Positions 36,657-47,683 of a stretch of 64,000 nucleotides of DNA are shown piece after piece; position 1 is the stretch's first letter; each line of letters begins with the position of its first letter. The position numbers were made by a program, and so were the translations under genes. The notes beneath the pieces were generated by a model. That model was not told the origin of the DNA. It saw only the letters and a program-made list of their open reading frames with translations, and did not search any database. The stretch comes from Lithobates sylvaticus (lineage: Eukaryota; Chordata; Amphibia; Anura; Ranidae), in assembly GCA_028564925.1 (NCBI GenBank), contig CM053026.1, positions 605,385,616-605,449,615 on the forward strand, in the 5' to 3' direction.

Positions 36657-37420
36657 AATTACAAATCTTGATCTAATAGTTCACAGCAGGGCCCATTCCT
36701 GCGCCCACCAAGAGTAACTATGAGGGCCTGCAGTCTTGTGGCAACACCGTCCACCACCACCGCCAAAGGCCCAATTTTTCTGCCCTGTTCATCAGGTGCT
36801 TGCAATTACAAATCTTGATCTAATAACTCACAACAGGGCCCATTCCTGCGCCCACCAAGAGTAACTGTGAGGGCCTACAGTCTTGTGGCAACACCGTCCA
36901 CCACCACCGCCAAAGGCCCAATTTTTCTGCCCTGTTCATCAGGTGCTTGCAATTACAAATCTTGATCTAATAACTCACAGCAGGGCCCATTCCTGCGCCC
37001 ACCAAGAGTAACTATGAGGGCCTACAGTCTTGTGGCAACACCGTCCACCACCACCGCCAAAGGCCCAATTTTTCTGCCCTGTTCATCAGGTGCTTGCAAT
37101 TACAAATCTTGATCTAATAACTCACAGCAGGGCCCATTCCTGCGCCCACCAAGAGTAACTATGAGGGCCTACAGTCTTGTGGCAACACCGTCCACCACCA
37201 CCGCCAAAGGCCCAATTTTTCTGCCCTGTTCATCAGGTGCTTGCAATTACAAATCTTGATCTAATAACTCACAGCAGGGCCCATTCCTGCGCCCACCAAG
37301 AGTAACTGTGAGAGCTTACAGTCTTGTGGCAACACCGTCCACCACCACCACCACCCCCAATTTTTCTGCCCTGTTCAACAGGTGCATGCAATTACAAATC
37401 TTGATCTATTAACTCATAGC
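36657..37420 (+). repeat. Second 3' array, about 147-bp unit, five copies
   Basis: Units start AATTACAAATCTTGATCTAA and include CAGGGCCCATTCCTGCGCCC and ACCGTCCACCACCACCGCC. It shares short motifs with the preceding array (a CCTGTT…CAGG(G) pair, GTCTTGTGGCAACACC versus GTGTTGTGGCACC), so both may come from one ancestral unit. Confidence 0.9.
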
Positions 37421-38301
37421 AGGGCCCATTCCTGTGCCCACCAGTCTTGTGGCTACACCAACATCTAATAGGGCAAATTTCTGCAGAGTATATACGCCAG
37501 GCCCCTACTTTCAAACATCCAACTTACAAACGACTCCTACTTGCAAATGGAAAGAGAAAACAGGAAGTGAGAGGAAATCTACCCCTAGGAAGGGAAATTC
37601 TATCCTGTTAGATTTAATTTGGGAAAAAGGTATCTCCTCTCTACTGATACTTTATCACCAATCCTTGTTTCAATTAAAACCCCACTTTTCCAAAAACATT
37701 TGTCATTGGGACGGAAAGTGAGGTGACATGTTCTGAACAGATGTGCAAAGACAGCAAATGTTACAGGGGTGATAACCCCTCCCTATGTTCTCCAAAAAGC
37801 TTAAAAATTGATTTTTTTGGGATGGAGCTACACTTCATAATGTACCTGTTCAGATTCTACTTAAGAACAAACCTAAAGCCGCAAGTGGTTTTAAATGGCT
37901 TCTTTTTTTCCTTTACAAATGTCATTTTGTGCAAGGACAGTTCTAAACACGGGAAACACATGCCACTTCACAGGCATACTTTAGACACCCCCCAGGTACC
38001 ATATTTAAAGGAAAATTTCACTTTTTTTTTTTCACTTTATGCATCATTAAAATGACTGCTCCCGAAAAAACGTTAGTTTTTAAAAGTTCTTTTTGCATTG
38101 ATATATGTCCCCTGGGGCAGGACCCGGGTCCCCAAACCTGTTTTATGACATTAACATGCATATTGGCCGTTGTAATTAGCACTTTTGATTTCGAACGTTC
38201 GCGTCCATTATAACGTATAGGGTTCGAAAATTCGCGCGAACTTTCGGTCCGTTCGAAGGTTCTGGTTCGAACCGAACCCGGGGGTGTTCGGCTCATCCCT
38301 A

Positions 38302-38309
38302 CCCTCGAG
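38302..38309. other. hAT target-site duplication, right copy
   Basis: CCCTCGAG, identical to 27535-27542. Confidence 0.95.
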
Positions 38310-38769
38310 CCCATGACGTGCTATCATAAGAGGGGTCCAAACCAAAGTTTAGATCTCCCGCCAAGATAACCTCGCCCGTCTTAAACCTGGACAGAGATCT
38401 CAATAGCTGGATCATAAATTTAATCGGGTTATTATTTGGGCTATACACGTTTGCAACTGTAAAAGTGTTCTCTCCCACCCTACCCTTCAAAAACAGGAAC
38501 CGGCCTTCGGGGTCTACCAGCCTGTCTATCAACACAAATTTAATATTCTTAGCGAACCCAATGGCCACTCCCTTGGATCCCCTGACCGGGGAATCACTGT
38601 AGTACCACTCAGGGAAGTCACGAGAGTATATTTTAATATTATTCTCGCGGCTCAAATGTGTTTCCTGCAAGAACACAATTCCAGCCTGGTACCTCTGGAG
38701 CTCTTTTATAATCATGTGTCTCTTAACCGGGGAATTTAGACCTCTCACGTTATATGTTAGGAGCCTCAA

Positions 38770-39348
38770 TTCACAATTTTCTATTTTTCAAAGCGGGGTT
38801 TACCCAAGGCTGTCTCATATTACCTTTCTTACTTTTAATCAATTCTGCAAGGTATTCCACCCAATCCCCCCCCAATCCCCCTCCCCAATCCACCTCCCTT
38901 CCTACCCCCCCTACTCTCCCTCCCCGCCCCCCCTCCCTCCCCTCCCGGTCGTCTTCCGACCCTATACGAACCACGGGGCATCCTTCAGGACTCCCCTGTT
39001 CGCCTTCTCAACTAGGGTGACGCTCTGACCCTGCGGCTCCCCTCAGGCCCCCCCCCTCCCGATATTAGGGGGAAAGGGGGGGGGGACCCGACCAAAACAT
39101 GCCAAGACCCCTCTCCGAACCCGTCCAGCCCTCTGCCTCCCCCCTCCCAACCCCTCTCCCCGATCCCTCCCCAGCACCCAGTCTCCCGAACATCTCTTCT
39201 CAGGAAAAAAAATAATAATAATTAAATAAAAAAAAAACACAATCCCTCAACCAACATCCCTCCTCCCTTTCTCCTCCCAAGAGAATCTAAGACAATATCC
39301 CAGCCCAAGTCCCAGTCTCTCCTTTCTTTCCCTCATCTTTGTCTCCTT
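38770..39348 (-). other. LINE inter-ORF spacer, G-rich on the minus strand
   Basis: The 580 bases between ORF1 and ORF2 contain many runs of four or more G on the LINE sense strand (C-runs on plus) between about 38860 and 39170, capable on paper of G-quadruplexes. Long frames across this part are composition artefacts. Confidence 0.6.
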
Positions 39349-40180
39349 TTATGAGATGCTGGGGGTAGGGATCCCCAAAGCTTGACAGAAGTCCTGGAGC
39401 TCGTCTAGAAATTTCAACCAAAAAGGTCTTCCCGATTTGATAACTATTAATGATGCGGGAAATCACCAACTATATTTTATATTCGCAGATCTTAATACTT
39501 CAAGTAGAGGTCTCATCTGGCGCCTTCGTGCTAAGGTCCCTGCCGAGAGGTCCGAGAATATCTGGAGTTCGACGGAATCATATTTCAAGGGGGGACTACT
39601 TCTCAACTTCGACCATATTTTAAACTTGTCCTCGTATGCATGAAATTTAATGATAACGTCTCTAGGGATCTCCTCTCTGAGACCAGTGGGTTTCCTGATG
39701 CGATGTACCCTATCGATTTTTATAACCGATCCATCAGGTCTCCCCAGCAAGGGATTGAATATAAGTTGTATTTTCATCGCCAAGTCCTCCCCCTGCTGTT
39801 CTGGTAAGGATCTAATCCGAAGATTCTGCCTCCTATTTTGGTTTTCCTGATTCTCCATTTGATATTCTATGTCTCTGTGTTTAATTTCCATTTTATTCAT
39901 TTGCGATTTAAGATCCAGGATTTTTACTTTCTCCACTCTATTCAACATTCGAAAAGCTGAGGTCCCGAGCTCCATCCGGGTCCCCATCCAGCTTGGAAAG
40001 ATCAGCTTGTTCAACTTTCTGTCGCTCAATATCCCGCTTTTTTTCTTTTGGACCCTGCTGTTTCTTCTCCATTTCTGGGCTTTTTAAACTGATATCATTG
40101 AGATACTTCTGTATTGTAGTTGTGTTAGGATTTTCTTTAGGGGTCTTTGGCTCCGTTACCCTCTGAGACCTCCCTTTCAT
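39349..40180 (-). pseudogene. LINE ORF1 (L1 ORF1p-like), broken
   Basis: Read on the minus strand: an N-terminal basic region from 40180 (MKGRSQRVTEPKTPK), a heptad-like coiled coil (RVEKVKILDLKSQMNKMEIKHRD…), an RRM start (NRRQNLRIRSLPE), and a C-terminal nucleic-acid-binding part (KIDRVHRIRKPTG, PRDVIIKFH, LSAGTLARRRQMRPLLEVLR). This order is that of L1 ORF1 proteins, which coat the LINE RNA. A frameshift lies between about 39950 and 40010. An in-frame stop at 39463-39465 separates the last 37 codons, which run to a stop at 39349. Confidence 0.85.
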
Positions 40181-41230
40181 TTTTGGATTATTTCACTGGA
40201 TCCCAAATGGTCAGGACCCAGCCGTAAGCACCCAAACAATGAGTGATATGGGCAAAGGGGTAAGGAAAAAGCCACTCGTCTTTAAAGGAAAATCAAACAG
40301 TTCCAAGAGCCTGTGAGCACCCTAATTTTGTTCCTCTCCTCTCTTTTTCCCCCTCCCGAAGGCTCGGTGGCCCAGAGTTTTTATATCACGCCACCCCAAG
40401 AACCAATGATAATGAGGACCGTCCTGCTGATTACAGTGTTTTTATAGTTATATAGAGAGAAAAAAAGTTTGAAACACGGAACAAACTTTGCGCTGATTGG
40501 TCAGGCCTCAGGGGGGTATGGGGGAGGGGTACGAGAGAATGGGAAACCCTCTATACAAATACCATCTTGTAACTGAGACAGGGATTTTCAAGACAAGGCA
40601 ATATGACATTTCTCCATATGATTTTTCATACCTGAGGGGTGCCCGTCACGGCCCCCCTTAGTGTCCTTATTTGCCTGCTTTTCTGATGGGGTGTAGGAGA
40701 GGAGAGGAGAGGAGGGATGAAGGCACGAGGGAAGGTGTTCACATCAGAAATTCCGGCAATGTAGGGGTTCAGGTGCTGGGTTAGTGGACCGGAGGCTCCT
40801 CCACAAATAGCGGCGTCCTGAGGATCTCTGCAGCCGTCAAAAGTCGGCTATGCTTGCTGCCACGCTGTGTCCTCAGGCGCCGTCTCTAATTCAGCCACGC
40901 CATAATGGACGGACCTGGTATCGGGTTTAACAACAAGCGGGGACGGGGGCGGGAGGCGCCCGGCAGGTTCTTCTCTATCAAGGCAGCGTGGGCTCTCACT
41001 CCACGCTGTCTCCGCTGGATCGTGCAGGCTGTCTCGAGGCGTCCATAATGCCGCCGGTGTCAGGCTCCTCCCCCAGTACTGACGTCTCATGTCAGCATGC
41101 CCGAAGCAGTGGAATACAAACCGATCACTGCTCTGTTTTATATCTATTCACAAATGTTCTATTTTAAACTGAATGGGTTGCTTTGCAAGGTAAGGGTTCA
41201 CATTTACAGTGCTTTAAGTAAATATCTCTA

Positions 41231-41652
41231 TTATGCCATGTACACATGATCGGAATTTTGGCCAGCAAAAGACCGATGAGAGCTTTTCATCGGAAAATGC
41301 GACCATGTGTAGGCTCCATCGGAATTTTGCTGGCCGAATTTCCGCCAGCAAAAAATTGAGAGCATGTTCTCAATTTTTCTGACGGAAAAGGTTTCTATTA
41401 GAAATTCCGATCGTCTGTAGCAATTCCGACGGGCAAAATTCCTACGCATGCTCGGAAACAATTTGACGCATGCTCGGAAGCATTGAACTTCATTTTTTTT
41501 CTCGGCTCGTCGTAGTGTTGTACATCACCGCGTTCTTGACGGTCGGAATTTGGTGTGACCGTGTGTAGGCAAGACAGTTTGAGCGGAATTCCGTCGGGAA
41601 AACCATCAGAGCTTTTTCCGACGAGAATTCCAATCGTGTGTACGCGGTATTA
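41231..41652. mobile_element. MITE, GCCGCGTACACA family, copy 1
   Basis: It starts TTATGCCATGTACACATGAT and ends ATCGTGTGTACGCGGTATTA, an inverted pair. Sister copies are at 50511-51198 and 52773-53202, with a partial copy at 23246. Ends bordered by TA/TTA fit Tc1/mariner or PIF/Harbinger mobilisation; I cannot decide between them. No coding sequence. Confidence 0.75.
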
Positions 41653-42737
41653 GCCATGCAAAGGCCATCTCCTTTCTTTAAAATCTGCTTACATTTTCTG
41701 CACAGGTCTAATAGGATCTAAAAGGAACAATCAGAAAATACAAAAAGACAAAAAAGTGCTTCTGTTATGTAACAATTCAAAAAAAAAAAAAAAATAGCAA
41801 TGTTAGAAAATTTTTATTAATTTTTTTGTAAAAGGAGGAGTGCAAAGCAGATTACTGAAAACTATAATGAAATCGGCAGCATTAGAACAATTTATATATG
41901 TAATGTACTTTGGATGTAGTGCTCCAGATTACAGGAAGATCCTTTTTCCAGGGAATCTTATCACAATTCCAGATGGAATAACATTTTTTAAATATTTTTA
42001 TAAGCTATCACCCAGAGTTGTACAACGGTGGAATTTTCACAATATTGGGACTTTGTTTTTGATCATATATTGGTTGCTCAACACTAGTTTTGTCATTTTA
42101 CATTCACAGTCATTGCCAATGTTGCAAAAGAATTCTACGTCAACCAACAATGCCCCTGATAAAATTGTGGTTAATTTGGTAATTATAAATGCCCTGCTTA
42201 GCAAACCTTGTGTACTGGCCTGGATTGGAACTGAATTCATTTTTTATTCTTTTTCTGAAGCTTGTAAAACTGCATTGCAAAAGCCACATTTTGTTACCTG
42301 GAAAATGTTTAGTATGACTTCACATTTCTCTGAATGCATAACATATTCTGTGAATATTTTCTCATTCATTTTTAGAAAAGTACCACAAGAGGGCACTCTA
42401 GTACATACATCTGGAATTGTGATAAGATTCCCTGGAAAAAGGATCTTCCTGTAATCTGGAGCACTACATCCGAAGTAGATTACATATATAAATTGTTCTA
42501 ATGCTGCCTATTTCATTATAGTTTTCAGTAATCTGAAAGTAATCTTCGCACTCCTCCTTTTACAAAAAAAATAATATTTTTTTCTAGCATTGCTAGTTTT
42601 TTTTTTTTTTAATTGTTACATAACAGAAGCACTTTTTTGTCTTTTTGTATTTTCTGATTATTCCTTTTAGATCCCATTAGACCTGTGCAGAAAATGTAAG
42701 CAGATTTTGAAGAAAGCAAATGGCCTTTGCATGGCTA
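41651..42737. repeat. Long inverted repeat, arms about 325 bp, 432-bp loop
   Basis: The left arm 41651-41975 (from TAGCCATGCAAAGGCC to CACAATTCCAGATG) is the reverse complement of 42408-42737 with roughly 90 percent or more identity by eye. The loop (41976-42407) is not recognised. A 204-codon frame (41840-42454) crosses the left arm and the loop; it has no family resemblance I can name, and since both its ends lie in the arms I do not call it a gene. The arms could be a foldback transposon or an inverted segmental duplication. Confidence 0.85.
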
Positions 42738-42751
42738 AAAGTAATACATAC

Positions 42752-43570
42752 TTAACCACTTCAGCACCGGGCGATTTTACCCCCTTCCTTACCAGAGCAC
42801 TTTTTGCGATTCGGTACTGCGTCGCTCTAACTAACAATTGCGCGGTCGTGCGATGTTACACAAAATTGACGTCCTTTTTTTCCCACAAATAGAGCTTTCT
42901 TTTGGTGGTATTTGATCACCTCTGCGTTTTTTATTTTTTGCGCTATAAACAAAAGAAGAGCGACAATTTTGAAAAAAAAAAACACAATATTTTTTACTTT
43001 TTGCTATAATAAATATCCAATTTTTAAAAAAAAAAAACGATTTTTTTACTCAGTTTAGGCCGATACGTATTCTTCTACATATTTTTGGTAAAAAAAAATC
43101 GCAATAAGCATATATAGATCGGTTTGCCCAAAAGTTATAGCGTCTACAAAATAGGGTATAGATTTATTGCATTTTTTTTTTTTTTTTTTACTAGTAATGG
43201 CGGCTATCTGCGATTTTTTTTCGTGATTGCGGCAGACACTTCGACACTTTTGACACATTTTTGGGACCTTTCACATTTACACAGCGATCTCTATAAAATT
43301 GCAGTGATTACTGTGTAAATGTGACTGGCAGGGAAGGGGTTAACACTAGGGGGCGCTACAGGGGTTAATGTGTTCCCTAAGGTAGTGATTCTAACTGTGG
43401 GGGGAGGGGACTCAAAAGGGGAGGTGACCGATCAGTGTTCCTCCGTACTGGGAACACATGATCGGTCTCCTCGCCACTGACAGGACGTGGAGCTGTGTGT
43501 TTACACATACAGCTCCACGGTCCCGCTGTTTTCACGGGCAATCGCTGGTGCCTGGCGGACATACTCTTCC
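42752..43570. mobile_element. TTAA-ended MITE (TTAACCACTTCAGCACC family)
   Basis: It starts TTAACCACTTCAGCACCGGG and contains AAATAGAGCTTTCTTTTGGT and GCGCTATAAACAAAAGAAGAG, shared with copies at 8605, 49975, 57060 and 57748. The right end is not clear. Poly-T runs and no coding sequence. Confidence 0.65.
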
Positions 43571-44059
43571 AATATCTGCATGTTAAATTCATAAGATATA
43601 AAACATTTTATTTATTTTTTAATAAGAAACCCTTACACAAGCTCACTAAAGTGACTGGCCTAAGCTGATACACAGAGATTCTCCTACATAAGCTGTATCT
43701 GTTTATATGAAGCCTTCTTTTTTTCAGAGCACAAAATCACACAGGAGGCAAGCTGAGAAATACACTTTACACACTGCACCGAATAGAGCTGAGTGTATTC
43801 TGAGACCTGAGTGCAGAGAATAGACACACCCTCTTCCACATAGGGAAACATGCACAGCTAAGGCTGAGGCTGCTGAATAGTGGGTGGGCTGGTCTCCAAG
43901 GCCTTGTGTCGAGAAAACTTGTCAGAAGTGACTCATGCAAATAGAAAAGAAGATAGAGAGCGAAGACAGGATCTACAGTATGTGCTATAGACTGAGGCAA
44001 GTATACATTATAGAAGGATGTACTTTGTTCATTTTTAATTTCAGGGGTTTACAACCACT
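43571..44059. mobile_element. MITE related to 19755-20060
   Basis: It shares AGTGACTGGCCT, GATACACAGAGAT and CCTACATAAG with the copy near 19755-19860 and ends GGGGTTTACAACCACTT. No coding sequence. Confidence 0.5.
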
Positions 44060-44551
44060 TGACGTGGGTGTAAACCTGAATTATGAAATTTGAGCTGGGC
44101 ACATATATCTGAAATATTTTCTTATCTCTCTTCAAAGCACTAAGTCCCATGGCTTTCTCCTGCTACGTTCTTCTATCAGCATGATAACTTCTGTCAAGTT
44201 CTCTGTCAACTGAGATAAAACCACGCTGAATTTTGTGTCGGGAGCGTGCTATAAATAGATTAGAAGAGAGCTAAACTATTCACAGCACAGCTCTGAGAGT
44301 CTCTGCCTATGTGGGGGGGGGGGAGGGCGCCTTTCCTCCAATCAGCTGTCTTGGTTGTATGCCCAGACTTTACTTCCAGTGAACAGTAAGAGAAAATCTC
44401 CTAACACAATATGAACCTTCTAAAGAATATATAAAGCTGAAGAAAGCAGATATACATGTAAAACGTATGTAGGGAGATTTGTTTCATCTCTGTGTATCAT
44501 CTGAGGCTGTTCTCTTCACTGGGTATATGTGAGGGTTTACATCCACTTTAA
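44060..44551. mobile_element. MITE, second copy of the Tc1-bearing family (empty site)
   Basis: It aligns with 11668-13799 minus the Tc1: GTGGGTGTAAACC at left, GGGTTTACATCCACTTTAA at right. At about 44095-44112 it keeps the uninterrupted GGGCACATATATCTG, the empty counterpart of the Tc1 insertion site. Confidence 0.75.
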
Positions 44552-44771
44552 ATAAAGTTTATGTATTAAAAGTCCTGCAAACAGCATTGTTGATGCATTT
44601 AAAAAACAAAAATCTACCATAATGAAACTGCATAAAAAACACAACACATGCACTTAAATAATTAAATACAAGAAGTATCCTGTACTCCTGAAAAATACAT
44701 GAAAAAAAACTATCTTGAAATGTGAAAAAATGCATAGATTTTGAAATGTGAATTGAAGTGTGAGTCATCCC

Positions 44772-46326
44772 CATGGCCGGACTTACCATTGGGCTTGACT
44801 GAGCTCAAGCCTATGGGCCCCACCCAATAGGGGGCCCCGCCCGTTTACCTTTTAAATATCTTCATATTCGTTACAATTTAATTATCATTTTATCAATTTT
44901 TATTGCTTTTATTAATCTCCCGGTTCGTTTTTAATTATTACATTGTTTACTGTGTATATGGTTGTTTCCGCACATCCTGCCACTTTCCTTAAGCATATGT
45001 GTATATATATTTGACCTTGTGAATGGTCAGCTAGATCGGATGAAACAGCGGATGCTGTAAAACACATCATCTCATTGGCCACGACGTCACTTCTGGTCCG
45101 CGGTGTTTGCGTTCCACCTTGGAACGCACGTCCGGCCTCTGTCTTCTGGTTCATGGACGCCATCGATAATCCCCTACGTATACGCTTATATATTATCTAC
45201 TTTTGTGAGACATTTGGCTGTTTTGTCCAATTAAACAGACATTTTTTAATACCACCATTTCTTTTTATCAGAGTGCTTCACTCTCCAGGTTGCAGCCATT
45301 TTTTTTAAATGTAAAGGAAAATAAAACCGCGCTTGTGACTAAATAGAAAACAAAAAACAACAAACAGTACAGTATCCCCTACTTATACGCTTAAAAAATT
45401 TATTTAAATTTGTGAGTAGCCATTTTGCTGTTTTGTCTTGAATCCAATCCAAACCAACAACATTTTTTAAATACTGCAGATGAGTTCTGCTATGCGCCAG
45501 ACCAATAGCCACATCAAAAGCAAGTAAAAATCGACACCACAGTGAGTGATTTGTACAAGCGGACGCAGTGACGTCACCACGCTCGAGAGGACGGGCTACA
45601 GCCATTTGCCTCTACAAATATAATTGTGAGTTTTTACTTGTACGGAATTACACTATTGGTGGCCCTTCTCTTCCCTTAATGACAAATCGTTGAGCTCATA
45701 CTTAAACAGACACTGGAAGCCGGGGATATTTTTAATTGTCAGCAAGGAACGGATCCCATTAGTGCTGGTGAACACAGACCCCAAGCCCTGGAGACCTACA
45801 CCTGATTTTATCATTACAGAGCCATATATGCTCTGCCATCCGGTAAGGGCACATCTTATAGTGGTGGAGGGTCCGCTTGTCACCTATTGCATATCACTCA
45901 CTGTGGTGTCGATTTTTACTTGCTTTTGATGTGGCTATTGGTCTGGCGCATAGCTGAACAATTATCCATCTACGCTGAACTTTGCCTCATATGAACATTC
46001 AGTCACTTGTTGGTTTGCATGCCATGTCTGACCATTTTTTTTAATAATTTTTTGGCGCTGCTCCTTTTCTTTGTTTTACCATTTTTTTTAAATAATTCAG
46101 ATTAATTAAACATTTTTAATAGACTTCAGCAATTAACATAATTTATGTAATTTTGTTTAGTTGTTTGTTCAGAATCGTGATCTCTATCTTTATTCTCAGT
46201 TTATCCAGAATTGTGTAGCTCTAATACATAGCTTGTGTATGTATCATTTTGTTGTATTTAAAGTAATGTATAGAAGGTAGGGCCCGAAAGTGACTCAAGC
46301 CCAGGGGCCCCCACCACCCTGCCCTG
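44772..46326. mobile_element. Probable non-autonomous hAT, 1555 bp
   Basis: The ends are CATGGCCGGACTTACC at left and, on the opposite strand, CAGGGCAGGGTGGTGG at right; both are followed by a GGGCTTGA motif. The flanks GTCATCCC (44764-44771) and ATCATCCC (46327-46334) match at 7 of 8 positions. The interior holds a perfect 61-bp inverted repeat. No transposase is seen. Confidence 0.6.
45490..45953. repeat. Perfect 61-bp inverted repeat, 342-bp loop
   Basis: 45490-45550 is the exact reverse complement of 45893-45953 (starts CTATGCGCCAGACCAATAGC). A further matching piece, ACAAGCGGAC at 45555 and GTCCGCTTGT at 45871, lies just inside. Confidence 0.9.
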
Positions 46327-46334
46327 ATCATCCC

Positions 46335-47683
46335 TATTATCTACACAATTATCTACACAATTTCTACAAAAGTAGAACATCTAGCTTTTGCCATAACGCA
46401 AGCCATTGTGCTGATGTGGAAAAACCTTTACCAATTTATTACACATTTATGTCGCAGACATCGAGGAAGTTGACATGTTTATTTCCATGTTACACAGAAT
46501 CATGTCAATTTTGCCACCAAAAAGACATCAGCAACTGAGTTTGTAAAAAGAGAATTCACCTGAAGAGTTGCACACATTCAATTAAAGATGGGAGTTTCAT
46601 CAGTGAGACAGGTCCCTCTAAGTTCTATTAATCTTCTCAGCATGGTTCCTGTCTCACAATTTGTGTGACCTCAAGATATTCACTGTGGCTAAATAGGAAT
46701 AAGAGGTGAAATGGATATTCTACTTAAAATCATCATAACCATAATAGTCACACAGCTGGAAGCAGATGATGTATTCTTTTCACCTCAGTGCATCATACAA
46801 TGGACTCTAACGGGAAGTTCCCAGCAACTGAGCTGATTTACAAAACCTATTTGAAAAAGCTGGAATGAAATATAGCAAACTAATCAGGTTTTGTGTTTTA
46901 ACGAAAAAATGAAAGCCAGTAGGTGTTGGAATAAGCTCTACTTTTGTTCTACTTTTTTTTATAAATTACCTCTTTGCTGCATTTTGGATGAGCTTTACAT
47001 TCAACACAACCAATGGACCATAGACCCCACCCAGGCCTTTGCCAGCAAAAAATGTTTTGAGATGGTGCACATAGTACAGGTCAAGTAAAAAGAAAAGATT
47101 GTATAGGCATGCTATAGTACTGTAGTAATAACCGACAGGTTGTACTCACATGTTTTGGCTTACATCAAACCAGATAGTATATGCATACCAACTCAGAAAA
47201 ATTGAAAATGGGGGGAAAAATAAGCCTGAGCCTGAGCCTTGACCCTTGGCGCAGTAATACCATGGAAAAAGTGGCTAATATCAAACAGTAATCACGTTGG
47301 ACATTTTTAGGGGCAATTACGTCTCCCATATGTTAACTTAAATAGTGAGAGAATGGCATTCATTGCCGTCTTCCACTCTTACCGCTACAAGCCTAATCTT
47401 GGAATCAAACCTCTTTATCCCTCTTTCCTCCTCCCTTGCCCCTCTTTCCCCTTCCCTTGTCCCTCTTTTTGGTCAGATGTTTGGACCTCTCTAAAGAAAT
47501 ATAATATTTTGTTACCCGAAATGTTGTACTGCAGTAAAACTTATATTCCAACCAGCTAAATTATTGCATTTGTCAGTGTGAAAAGCCAGTATAAAGGAAA
47601 AGTAGGGGTGGAATAAAATCACTTTATAATTTATAATGAATTATTTTTTGCATATCAATTCTTCATGCTCCACATACAGTAAG
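46335..47683. other. No gene seen
   Basis: AT-rich sequence of ordinary complexity with no recognised element, apart from a CCCTCTTTCC-type pyrimidine patch near 47420-47470. It may be unique intergenic or intronic DNA. Confidence 0.5.

Larger units (their letters stand above)
27543..38301 (+). mobile_element. Complete Ac-type hAT transposon, 10,759 bp
   Basis: The element runs from TAGGGATGGGCC to GGCTCATCCCTA, with 8-bp terminal inverted repeats TAGGGATG/CATCCCTA like those of maize Ac, and a perfect 8-bp TSD. Order of parts: hairpin cluster (27552-27816), TATA box (27847), short leader, a 4.5-kb array of 64-65-bp units, an open transposase gene (32555-35773), two 3' arrays (35880-37420), and a unique 3' end shared with the foldback element at 20277. 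It is unusually long for a hAT, mainly because of the arrays. No inactivating change is visible, so it could be autonomous; activity is not shown by sequence. Confidence 0.95.
24355..38769 (-). pseudogene. LINE ORF2 (endonuclease + reverse transcriptase), broken and interrupted
   Basis: ORF2 starts at 38769 (MRLLTYNVRGLNS) with the AP-endonuclease domain: QETHL, then GDLNF before the hAT, and SRLDYFLID plus TTLSDHAPV after it. The reading frame was continuous across the hAT site: …TSWARG up to 38302, LSFKQLKQFKY from 27534. The reverse transcriptase follows at 26938-25655 with GPDGFTLSYFKKF, AEKAFDRVDC, RQGCPLSPLLF and the catalytic AFADDVLFF. The Cys-rich C-terminus (C-W-W-G-C…H-L-W-W-D-C) lies near 24700-24780. 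Visible lesions are one frameshift near 26936, an apparent loss of about 25-30 codons plus a shift near 25645, an in-frame stop at about 25156, and two in-frame stops between 24666 and 24693. Excluding the hAT, ORF2 spans about 3.65 kb. Confidence 0.92.
24142..41133 (-). mobile_element. Full-length L1-clade LINE, split by a hAT transposon
   Basis: On the minus strand the element has a 5' UTR (about 40181-41133), ORF1, a G-rich spacer, ORF2 and a poly-A tail (T-run at 24142-24155). A 12-bp duplication TGTTTTATATCT flanks it (24130-24141 and 41134-41145). The net length without the inserted hAT and its TSD is about 6.2 kb, the size of full-length L1 elements. Both ORFs carry several inactivating changes, so it is an old, dead copy. 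The hAT landed inside the endonuclease domain of ORF2. Confidence 0.93.

Noticed and set aside
38714-39240. Pro-rich and Gly/Arg-rich frames over the LINE spacer
   Set aside because: They overlap the G/C-run spacer antisense to or between LINE ORFs; composition artefact.
41840-42454. 204-codon frame as a host or element protein
   Set aside because: Both ends lie in inverted-repeat arms, composition is AT-driven, and no motif is recognised. Kept only as part of the inverted repeat.
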